From the NCBI GenBank assembly GCA_019188255.1, contig JAETXT010000005.1:806001-870000 (forward strand): 64,000 nucleotides of DNA, given 5' to 3'. A program made the position numbers and the translations under genes. This DNA is from Verticillium longisporum. Lineage: Eukaryota; Ascomycota; Sordariomycetes; Glomerellales; Plectosphaerellaceae. Positions 45,164 through 55,900 of the stretch are shown one piece after another. The notes under the pieces were generated by a model. That model did not search any database, was not told where the DNA came from, and was given only the letters and a program-made list of their open reading frames with translations. The first letter of the stretch is position 1, and each line of letters opens with the position of its first letter.

Positions 45164-46475
45164 TCAGTCCTCATCCTCATCGTCCTCATCGTCAATCACC
45201 TGGCGACGTCGTGCTCGGCCTGAAGCCTCGTGACCGCCGTCATCTGCGTCGGCAGTACGCTGGCGCTTGCGTCGCGGCGCCTCCTCCTCCTCGTCGTCAT
45301 CGTCGTCGAGGATCTCTTCCTCGTCCTCCTCGGCGCCCTCGCTGATGTCCTCGTCGCTGCCAGTGATGGGATCAATGCCTGATCACAGTAGGTCATGTTG
45401 CTTGTTGCCTACGCCAGGCCCTGCGATCGTCGTCCGAGTCGTACTCTGGCTTCCGCCTCTTCTCCCGCGCACCGCCGCCGGCCCGCTTGCGCCCGGCGCC
45501 GCCCCTGCGGCCGCCCTCGAGATCGCCAATCGACAGGCCGCCGCCGGCGCCGCGGCCGTACCGCTGGGGCCCGTCCATCTTGGCGGCGGCCGTCTCGCGG
45601 CGGCGCTGGGCCTTCATGCGCTCCTTCTCGGCGAGCTCGGCCTGCTTGATCTGCAGCATGGGGTCCTTGGTCGTCTTGATGATCATGTCGCCCTCGTGCA
45701 CGCCGCGCGAGGCCGCCGCCATGCGCTCCGCCAGCTTGGCCAGCGCGTCGTCCTCCATCGCCTGGCCCGGCCGCACCGTGTACTGCGCCGCCACGTGCCC
45801 GACCATCATGTAGTGGTTGCTGCTGAGGTTCGGCGCCGCCGCGTAGTAGTGCGCGTCCTGCACCTCGCGGTACGCCGCCCCGCCGCCGGCGCCAGCGACT
45901 TGGTGTGGATCTCAAAGTGCTCGTCGCCCACCGACACGGTCAGCGACCCGTCGTTCCACCGGTGGATCAGCGTGTTGCTCTGCAGCTGGCCCGTCGCCCC
46001 GTCCCGCCGCACGCGCACCTCGGCCTTGGGGTTGTCGGCTTTGGCGTTTTGCACGTCGCGCTCCGTCGGCACGAATGTCTCGCGGCTGTACAGGTCGGGG
46101 TGCACCGAGATGAATTTGGGGACGCGGAAAGAGGAGAGCTGTTTTTTTTCCCCCTTTCGTCAGCGACCACCCTCACGGAAAAGAAGAAGGAGTGCACAGC
46201 CAGGAGGCACGAACCTGTCCGTTCTTGGGCTGGGGAATACGATGGCGGGACACCTGCGCGTCCTCGACAACGTTGTTCTGCGTGGAGTGGAAGTGGTCAT
46301 CGTCTTGCTCCTCTGCGTCGGCGCGTCTCGCGGGCGTCTCGTCATCGTCCGAGTTGAGCTCGCGGTCGCTCGCTGGGAGAATGTCGTTGTCGCCAATGTC
46401 AGAATCGCCGAAAAGGTCGTCGGCGCCGTCCTCAGGGATCTCAGGGATCTCGGCAAGATCTTCCGAGTCGGACAT
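45164..46475 (-). CDS. LEO1: LEO1, Paf1-complex subunit, with one apparent frameshift
   Basis: Leo1 is a subunit of the Paf1 complex, which travels with RNA polymerase II and supports H2B ubiquitination and histone methylation. Exon 46475-46215 encodes the acidic start MSDSEDLAEIPEIPEDGADD. Intron 46214-46139 leads to the core LSSFRVPKFISVHPDLYSRETFVPTERD, IHRWNDGSLTVSVGDEHFEIHTKSLAP. After that the frame slips near 45890 (one base missing within GCGCCGGCGG) and continues AAYREVQDAHYYAAAPNLSSNHYMMVGHV, DALAKLAERM and so on. A 34-nt GT-AG interval at 45412-45379 must be removed to reach IDPITGSDEDISEGAEED and the acidic/basic tail ending IDDEDDEDED. That would be unusually short for an intron, so this spot may also hold a sequence error. 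With one base restored and this interval removed, the model is 400 residues. Confidence 0.85.
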
Positions 46476-47308
46476 GATGTAAAAAAAAATTTGGCGTGTG
46501 AAAAGCTCTTCGTTTTGTTCTTGTCGTCGGCGGAAGAGAGAATTTGATGATGATGGCAGTCGCGTTCGCAAGAGGTCGCCAGCAAGCCGAGTCGGGTCAG
46601 AGCTAAAGGTGCAAGGGAAGAAAGCGCGAGGCTACTGGGCACCGTCTTGATTGGTGTCAGTGGATGGACGGCATTGACTTCGAGCTCCAGAAGGTCGTGA
46701 GCACGGTCCAGGTGAGGCTGCACGAGCCACATGGGAGACGCAGGCGATGAAGTCTGGTACGATGAAGTCGGTCGAGATGGTCGTCTCTCATCTCTTTGAT
46801 GAACTTGCTTCTGCTTCTGTGTTCTTCCTTGGATGGGATTGGGGCATCATGCTCACAGGCCCATGGACAACGAATATGCTGGCACCAAGTGCCTTGGAAG
46901 TGCCTTGGAAGTGCTTTGAGCCACATCCATGTGGCTTCACTTCACAGCTCACGACCCCTCGCTTCGCTGTACCGATACGGTTTAGCGCATGTCGCCGCTC
47001 CCTCTCTTGCCTTCAGTGACCCAAGCCAAGTTCAACCTCACCTCAGGTTTCTGTCACCCCTTTTCCACATATACTTGCTCCCTCAACGACAACACGTGCG
47101 CTGGCATCGACATCTCCTTGACGATACGCAGGGCCCTAGGCTCATCCCAACGTTCTATTCCAACTCCGTCCCAACCCTCTCTGTCCCTCGGCGCCACGTG
47201 CGGCATATTATTCGACCCTTAGCTGCTGTACCTCGGGTCCTCACTTGGATACCTACTCTGCCCCCTTGGTAGCTGCTCTGCTAGCTTCCCACTGCTGGCC
47301 TTATCACC
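46476..47308. promoter_or_regulatory. Divergent upstream region of LEO1 and MOB2
   Basis: The head-to-head start codons are 833 bp apart. It includes an 11-bp direct repeat AGTGCCTTGGA near 46889-46912 and a C/T-rich leader before MOB2. No gene in between. Confidence 0.35.
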
Positions 47309-49923
47309 ATGTCGAACCTCTTTTCCGGAATGTGAGTACCGGACATCTTTTTCTTGTTTCCTCGTTTCGCATCTCGATGGTTCTGGCTCCCTCGGTTTGT
47401 CGAGCATGAGTTGTGAGCTCTCTTCTCTCAAACCTAGGTTGCCAGGTGGCGTTGTTGGGCCTCAAGCGACGACGTGCCGCGCCCAGCTGTTAGTGCGCTG
47501 GCTCGATGCAGAGTCGTATTGAAGCTATACCATGTCGCACAAGATTGGCTTGGCCCAGCCTCTCTAGTGATATGCCCAACTACACGGTCGGCCGCGAGTG
47601 TGTGTCCAAACTCGTCCGTGTTACCTCCTCGTTATGATCCAGATTTTCTGCTCATACTCACCTTGTCATCCACGCCGTCTCACCATGAGGCCGTCTCACC
47701 ATGAGCTTGGTCAGGCCTATGGCACAGTCTACCCCGATGACTCGTCATTTGCATGGCGGGCATCCTAGCCAATATTTCACCCATATTCTTCACCCATCTG
47801 AGTTCTATCACGCGAGCAAGAGCACAGGCTCCCGCTCTGCGTTTGAGCTTTACTTTGGTCAAACTGGCCTCGTCCACACAAGCGTGTGGGCATCAAATTA
47901 CCCCTCACCGGTGGGCCATGCCGCCCTTTGCCAGATCAATGACCAGCGCAACATGGCGCCATCAATCGATGGCTCTGTACGACAGGACGATCCGTCAATA
48001 GTGGTTGCAATCAGCAAATGTCTACAACATCCATTGACCGAGATCATGGCCACACCACCTCGTGTCCGCCATCCTTGCCTGGACTACACCACTGCGGGGC
48101 ACACAATGGGGCCTGCGATGGTGGATGGGCTTGAACGAAGATCTAGACGTTGCTTCATCAGTTTCTTCGACACTCAACATTCTTCGACCTTGGAAGAATG
48201 ATCTGCCAGGTGTCGACGCCGACAATCAAGGTCCCAACTGACCAGATTAATCAGTCGGTCTCGCAACCCTGTCTCATGGCCCCAAAGGTGTGGCCCATTA
48301 CGAGATATCTACGAGCCGCAACCGATATGCCTTCTCTTGTTGCTAGTCATCGGCTTTGGAAGAAGATGCATATTGTCACTCTCCCTTCCCTCGGCATCGC
48401 TTTCGTATTCGCATGCCTAGTCCACGGTGGAAGTCCCCGTCCAGATCACGACCTCAGGATCAGGTGCTCACAACTGTAGCATCTGTTGAGTGTTACTCCA
48501 GTCTCTATACTGAGCAATCTCAACTTTGCAGACGTTGGATTACAAGGAGACTGACGAGACATCCTCGTGCTATATACTCCCATCCTCAGCTTCTTCAACG
48601 TCGCTTCCTCCTCGCCCCTGCATCGTGACACCAATTCCCCTGGCTTCTTCACAACGTCCATCAAGCCGTAGGCGCGCCTTCACACACTTGAGCTCGTGCT
48701 TCCTCTCATTCTTCATTCCACATATTTTTGGCGCTTTGACATACACTTTCTGTCTGTCCCCAAATACCAGACACTAATCCGGCCTCAAACAGTAATGCGC
48801 GCTTTCGCAGCGGCGGCGCATCGCAGAAGTCGGGACCCCAGAGCAGGAGCCCGACATCCTCGAATGCCGGGATCCCTCAGTCGCCAACGACTCTGTCGCA
48901 GGGCAGCCAGTCCTCATCCAGCTTGGCCCCGAAGGTGCCGCCCCTGCCTCCATCACCATCATTCTCCCAGAGTGTTGGCCTAGACGACGCCGCCAAGGCC
49001 ACAGCAACCGGGCAAGAAATCCTCGACTCATATCAACTACCCCGCCCTCTGCCCCTATGGCTGAACTCAACCTACGCAAAGCACATTGTCAAGGGTAACT
49101 TCATGACGTTGAGTGCCCGGCCCAAGACTGTAGAGCAGGGCGAGTGGATCGCGCACCAAGGTATGGCTGTCCATGCAATCCTCGGAAACGAGACTCCTGT
49201 ACTGACTCGATCTAGTCGTTGAGCACTACCGTAACCTCTGGAACTTTGTCCGAGTCGTCCATGAGAAGGAGGATGACGGAACAGCTGTCTGCGACGCGAC
49301 GTCGTGCCCTCGCATGTCAGCCGGAGCGTACGTTGGCCGAGCCGCAACGCTTCTTGTCTTTTCCTAACAGCGTACAGCAACCACTCCTTCACCTGGCTCA
49401 ACAGCCGCCGCGAGCCGGTCGAGCTGCCGGCCCACGAGTACATGACACTGATGCAGCGCTGGATCTCCGGCAAGATTGACGACCTCGCCATCTTCCCCAC
49501 GGATCCTTCGGGCGTCTCCTTTGCGCACAACCCCTCCATCACGACGACGCCGCTGTCCCAGCTCTCCAGCCCCGGTGGCGAGCCCGACTGGATCGGCAAG
49601 CGCTCGGGCTTCCCAAGAACTTCATCGACGTCTGCCAGACCATCTTCCGCCAGATGTTCCGCGTCTACGCCCATCTCTACTGGGCCCACTTCACCGACCC
49701 CTTCTACCACATCAACCTCGAGAAGCAGCTCAACAGTTGCTTCAGTCACTTTGTCCTCACGGCCACGGCCCTCGATCTGCTCAAATCCCACGAGCTCGAG
49801 CCCATGCAGCCCCTCATCGACATGTGGGCCGCCAACGGCACGTTCCCCCCCGAGAGCAAGGCCTACGAGTACGCAAACCTCAAGGCCGGCGAGAGGCTGC
49901 TGCAGCTCGCTGGCGTCGTCTAG
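47309..49923 (+). CDS. MOB2: MOB2-type kinase activator, with long first intron and one apparent frameshift
   Basis: Mob2 binds and activates the NDR kinase Cbk1/COT1 in polarity and morphogenesis. The model is exon 47309-47331 (MSNLFSG plus two bases), intron 47332-48792, exon 48793-49160, intron 49161-49215, exon 49216-49327, intron 49328-49377, exon 49378-49923. The junctions give SGINARFRSGG, IAHQVVEHYRNLWNFVRVVHE and SAGANHSFTWLN, all in phase. Family marks: STYAKHIVKGNFMTLSARPK, CDATSCPRMSAGA (zinc ligands), PVELPAHEYMTLMQRWISGKI, DPSGVSFAHNP, HLYWAHF, NSCFSHF and AANGTFPPESKAYEYANLKAGE. After GKRSGF the frame slips by one base in the CCC run near 49612, then continues KNFIDVCQTIFRQMFRVYAH. 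With one C restored it is 349 residues. The 1461-nt first intron is very long for this genome. Confidence 0.87.
47674..47705. repeat. 16-bp perfect tandem duplication inside MOB2 intron 1
   Basis: GCCGTCTCACCATGAG occurs twice back to back at 47674-47689 and 47690-47705. It is recent, since it has no mismatch. Function unknown. Confidence 0.85.
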
Positions 49924-52900
49924 GCGGCGTTTTGCGACTGTGTTGGTGGCTGGGGCTCTAGGCGCACATTGGGAGAGGGAGAGCATATGGCTGTTTCTTG
50001 AACAAGATACACCGGCGGCAGGGGAAACGGTGGTGTTTCATCAAGATGGCGTGGGAGTTGGTTCTCGTGCATCATGTGCCCGTTGATGGCTCTGTCTCAG
50101 ACTGTGTCTTGGACTTTGGTGTTGCTTGTCTAACTTGGTCCGATACATATTTGAATCTGCGACTTGTTTTCGAGGATCTAGCATTCACTCTAGAGGACGT
50201 GGTCTCACAGTCTGCGTGGGGGGGGAGCACCTCGCCAACACTGTTGATATCACGCTGCGGTACGAAGTGCCACCTGCTGAGCACACGAACATGTAGGCTG
50301 TGTGCCTCTTTGGAGCCTCATTCCAACCCACGAGCGGGTTGATGTGAGGTAAAGCTTGGATTCCTTCATGCTTGAGTTGAATGTGCTGTCTGCCTGTTGT
50401 TACATAAATATTACTCTTGATCTAGTCCCCTTCCAAACTTCCGTCGTAGGCTCCTATCGCATCGGAATAGTCAGTAGCTCAGACCAACACTGAATGCCGA
50501 AAACAGATTCACCAAAACTGGATCGTCATCCTTGAGCGTGCGGCCTCTCGCGATCCCATCTTTTGACATGATTCTACCTCGATTTCTGGATCTGATGACC
50601 ACGGGTCCGTAATATCATTCACCGCATCTCGTATACATGTCTCACACCAAGCGAGCACCATCTTCAACAAGTTTATCTTAAGTTGATCCCGCTCTGATTC
50701 GTCCAGCCGTCCATGCCCCATGCGGACCGACCAGTCTTGATGCCCAGACAACCACATATATGCCAAGTGCAAGATTGGGCGAACGACAGAGCCACATCCC
50801 AGACATGCCGTCGACAGGAAACGAGCACTGCATGTTCAGTAAACAAGTGCGCATCCATAATTCACCCTTCCCGTCCATATCCTTCTGTCACGGGCGTCAT
50901 GCTCATAGTACGACCGAACACTGCCCTCCAACAACAACAGCACCTGCAGCCCTGACAGGACGGGCACGGCATCGCACCAGGCACCGGGCCCTCCACCAGC
51001 GCACGTTCGCGTAGTTTGACACAGAACTCGCGGCGCTACACAGATATCGTCCACCGATATCAAACCAAACAAGCCCTGTATTTCGCCGAGCACGACCCGA
51101 CGATTCCCTGCCCCTCTTCCTCCCTCTGCCCCTCGAACACCCGCTCACGACGTGCCACCCTACCGCCAGGCCCCCTCTGTCTAGTCTCGCCGAGCGAGCT
51201 CGCACATCCCACCCTCATCCGCATCTCGTGCCATGGCCGGAACAGGAAATCACATGACGCCGGCACGTTGCGTCAGCCGCCGTAGCGCATGAGACACGGC
51301 GCGGAAGAGGCAAAATGCGACGACGAAACAGGCCGGAGCAAGCACTCGTCAGGAGATCGCCTTGCGCTCACGCGGGGCATGGGGCAGTGGCGAAGATGTG
51401 CGGCGCGGCGGACGCGTCAACAGATCTGCCATGCGGCGAACATAGCAGACGCATCATACACGACGATCACAGCGCCGAAACTGTGCGGACTGAAGAGACC
51501 TAGAGAGTGAGGGATCGATCGGCCAGGTTCCTCGCGGCCATGACACGAGGCATGAGGTAACGGTCGACACCAAAGATTGGCCCCCCGCCCTCTTCCACGG
51601 GACTCGAGGCACGCGGGGGCGCCTGTTGGGCACCACGAGGCGGCAGGTAACTTGCTACAGCTCCAGTGCTGAACAGCCTCACGAGTGCGGTGCCTGGACT
51701 TCTTGGAAATCCTACAGCGCTGACACAAACCTCGAGTGTTTGCCTGGCTACGACGAAGAAACAAACCCCCCACTCCCTGGCGAAATGATCGCGAAGAGAC
51801 TGATGAAGATTTCAAGAACCAAGGAACTGGAACAAGACCAGGTCCAGGCACCATCACGACCCCATCCTCAAGGCCATTCATCCATCACGCAGAGCAGGAT
51901 CTGTCGATCCCGAAACCCAGTTGACGGTCTAGACCCTACATGATCTTCGCCCAAAGCTTCAGGAGAGCCATCAAACGAGCATGATCCCGAGTCAAGTCAG
52001 AACCCTTCCGCCCCCGAGTCCCTGTCATGACGCACGCAGTCGTACGAGAAGTGGATGCCGCCGTTCTGTCCTGTTGCTTTTTACTACATGCTCACGCCTC
52101 CGAAACAACCCTCCGCTCTTCCAACGTGTCTCTGAAAACGAGGCCCCAAGCCCAAATAGGGTGGGTTAAGATAAAGCTAGTTCCCGACGTGTGTCCAGCG
52201 GCTGTACCACAGCAAGGGTTTCAGATGCTTCGCACAGAGGCGTGACGAGTGGCTGAGGAGGATGGCAGATTCGGGAAACTCAAGGCCTGCAAACGCCATC
52301 TGACCCTCTGCTACAGCGTTAGCCCCTGTGCTTTAGACACACTCCTGGACACTGACGATAACTTCCCAGGCAGGTAAAGCCAAGAGGGATCAAATCAGGA
52401 AAGGCTTCTCAAGGGACGCCGGGGGATCCCGTCTCCCGCGGGCCAGGGGTCGTCTTCACCGCCAACTTGGGTCGGGCGTCTGGCAAGCAGCAGAAAGGCG
52501 CCAAAAAGTGGGACCCAAGAAGCAAATCTACCCAACCTGCTGGGCCGGGATAGATGAGTCAAAGGAAAAATGGGAGAAAGTGGAATGGGGTGCGGATCAG
52601 AACTTTGGGGGTGTTGCTTTCTCCCATCCTGGAAGGTTGACAAATGTGACCGTGGTGGAGAGGACAGGTGATGAATTCAGGCCCTGTGGCCGGTGACAAA
52701 GGAGTGTGTAACGCGGTAGAGGAGACAATTGGCAAGAACACTCGAACACAGGTACCGATGTGTGAGATCATGGAAGTCTCATGTTTCCTTGGCATCGCAT
52801 GCGTATTAGCATCATGTCGCTTTCCGGGCCGCTACAACGCAAGGGCAAGAGCTCGGTCTTTTTTTCCGGGCTCGCCAGAGCGATCCAAACTCTGCGTACC

Positions 52901-55900
52901 CGAATGTGAGGGCCCGCCGAGCTCAGAGACGAAATTCTTCTTTCTTGGGCGTGTGAAAAGTGCGTTTCGGCAGCTTCGATGCTCGTTGTCGCATAATCGC
53001 GCGTATGGATGTCGGGGATGAGAAGCGATAGTTGGACCTCAGCGGAGCCAGCTCGAACGCCATCTGGTCATGGTTTACGAGCGAAAGAAGTCATCAACGC
53101 GTGCGCGGGTTCGTCGAATAGTGGGCTGAACCATGGGACGAAGGGTCTTGAGGACCTCACTTTTGTGGAAATAAACAGGATCTGAAGAAGATCTTTGACG
53201 ATTGTTTGTCGGTCGCGTCAATATCGATGGATCGAGCGCGACGAGCAAGCCCAGTCAGGGACCCGAACCCCGGACCCCTGGCTTCACCGCCAATAATTGC
53301 CCCCTGCTGTATGGACGGGGAACTCGCCAACCCATGACGGAAGTCCACTTCAGCTCTCGTTCCCGGTCATCTGGAGTCTGGCGGTGGAAGACGCTGAGCC
53401 AGAAAAAGACTTTATCGATGTAGCAGTGCTGACCGTGAGCCGAGACAACATCCCGAGATAGAAACCCAGCCTGGAGGGACAGAGGCGCATTGCGGCCGGG
53501 GAGCCGGAGCATCTTGACGGTACGAGGGCATGGCGTCGAAAATTCTGACTAGAGCGAAAACCCGCCATTCTAATGCAAACCTTCGTAAAAATGAACCTCA
53601 AAAGCTCGTTCATAGAGTTGCGGGGGGAGCGAGTGATGTAGTGCTTGCTTCTGCTTGAAGTTCCAATCTCCGGGCGCGCCCACGGGCCAGAGGGCGGAAA
53701 GGCTTCCAGATGTTCGGAGTGGAGTCCGGCATTGAAACGAAGGCCTCGGGATGCAACGGCAAACGAGGCGGCTGTTATGACAAAAAGCTGAACAGAAAGA
53801 AAGCACTGAGGATCGGTACCATGGGCCGATGACTGAATCATTCCATGTTTCCTGTCAGCGATGCGATCGCGAGGCATCGCAATGCATCTCAACATTTGTT
53901 GCTGATAGGGCCCCTCGAAAACTCGTTTGCCGCTGTACCGACCCGGGTGCGCGGAGGTTGAGATTGAGCTAGGAACCCATCGCTTGCGGTGCCCGATTCA
54001 GGCTAGGGATCCTCACCGGGGTCTGTTTTCGGGAAATGCTGACCTTGGAAGCTGGACAAGAAGAAAAGAAAGAGGCGGCGTGGCCAGGGGTCAGGGGTTG
54101 ACAAAGACTTCGGATGCCCCGCCAGGATCAGCCTTGTCGAATGTCAATTATCAAGTCTGCTTTGTCGTGGGAGATTTCTCTTCATACAGCGATGGACCTT
54201 GCTCCAGGAGTTAACAAGGTTCGTGCAAGACAGACAAGCCAGAGGGGAGCCCGAGCATCTCGACGGTTGCTGGGAAGCTTTGATGCTCGGCAGCGACACG
54301 TGCAAACAGCCCGCCAGAGCAACCCTCCCTCCACTAGACAGGCAACAAGACGACGCATGAATCATGACGCAAGACCAATCTCTTTGATGACCAACGATCC
54401 GGACATGGCGATGGTGGTTTGGGGCTTTTGTTACTTTCAATCGGCGAGAGCACCTACCGAGCTGGCTGGCTCGGTCTATGGGTTTAGTTCAGGCCGCGCT
54501 CCAGCCACGCGTCCCTCAGGGCAGAATGACTGACCAGCGATCAAGCGGGAAAGGGGAGGGAGGTCGCAATAGGCGGCCACGAGCGGCATTTTGTCCCTCC
54601 AATTGACCCAGATGTCGTATGTCCGGTTGGGCAACAATGTATTTGGATCGTACCTGAATCAGCCGAGCCTTGCGCGCAAGAATGGCAACGACGAACATTG
54701 GTCTCCAGGTATCTAGCACAAGATCGCGGTCAAGCAAGGCTAGGAAGTCAACGTGTCGCAAACGGGATGCTTCCGGCTGGCTCATGGCCCGAACCGCCTG
54801 CTGTCAAGCAATGGCTCTGGCTGATGGACAGACGGGAGGGAATGTGACTGGCGGCAGAGAAAGAGCCAGGAGGCGTCAGCTTGTTGATCTACGCACCCCA
54901 GAAGCAAATCAAAAAGATGAAACACAGCAGGTGCGCGACGTCAACGCCCAAGCGCCTGGGTTGGGACGAGACGGCCGCGATTGCGTCGTCGCGTGGGATG
55001 GCTTCTTGCGTGGGCGGGGATGGTAGGCACCGTTGTATGTCAAGAGGGAGGTGGATGTAGCAAGGTCGCCCGCCTCACTTGGGTGATTGGTGGTGAGGGC
55101 TTCGCCATGAGGAGCCGGCGGAGCAGAAACTAGGGGGGTGGTCGCTGTCGCTGGGCCGTATGCGTAGAGACCCTTCCCCATCCTCGTTTGAAGAGGCAGA
55201 ACGAGTGTGCAGCGAAGACGGCCAGAGCAGAGCGCGCCAGCTCGAGCGTGTCGATACGCTATGTCGGCTGGTTCATTGTTTTGTGCCTACAGAACCAGAG
55301 ACTGGGCGCATGATGATCAATCAGGAATGACCTGTCCTATTTCGGCCGTGACATTAGATGGCGGGACTTTGCAAGGCGCAGGCCTATTAAGGTTTGTTAT
55401 AGTGTCCGTGACGTCCTGTGAGGCGGGTAGGACGAACGAACGCGCTGCCTCGTGTTGGGCGGCACGACATGACCCGAGTATCGCGTCGAGGGTCAGTTGG
55501 TGGCATGATGGAGCAAGCGTGGACCATGAAAATGAAGGGAGACAGGGCCAAATCGCGTCTCGCGGGTTCGGGAACAAAACAGAGACCCGCGAGAGCAGCA
55601 AACTCGATTTCAGGCGCGCAGCGGAGACGAGACAGTTGGCCACGAGTGGTGAGAGCTGGAGATGGGCCGGCCTATATGCGGCCATGAAGCACAGTGGAGA
55701 GGGGAGACGGAGATGTCGGGCTGTTGAGTGGTGGCCGTGGGCTTCTTGCAGATTTAGGGGATTTCTCCGGTTGGGCAGCGACCAGCCACCGTCTTTTTAT
55801 AGGACGAAAGGGTACTGTCGATTGTCGGTGAGGTGAGTCGATGCGTGTTGCCAGTCGCTCCCCAGCTGGCGATGGGGCTATCGAACTGTCGGCTTGCGTT

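Noticed and set aside
45267..46547. 426-codon plus-strand ORF
   Set aside because: Antisense of LEO1, starting in a Ser/Arg repeat caused by the acidic LEO1 tail.
47701..48201. 166-codon ORF inside MOB2 intron 1
   Set aside because: Composition is not protein-like and it overlaps other-frame ORFs; no motif.
50509..50858. Minus-strand ORF with KINLLKMVLAWCETC
   Set aside because: Only a short protein-like patch, no family recognised and no splice support; left as part of the gene-free stretch.
53255..53300. GGGTTCGGGTCCC-like stretch on the minus strand, similar to a tRNA B box
   Set aside because: No acceptor, D or anticodon stem could be formed around it.
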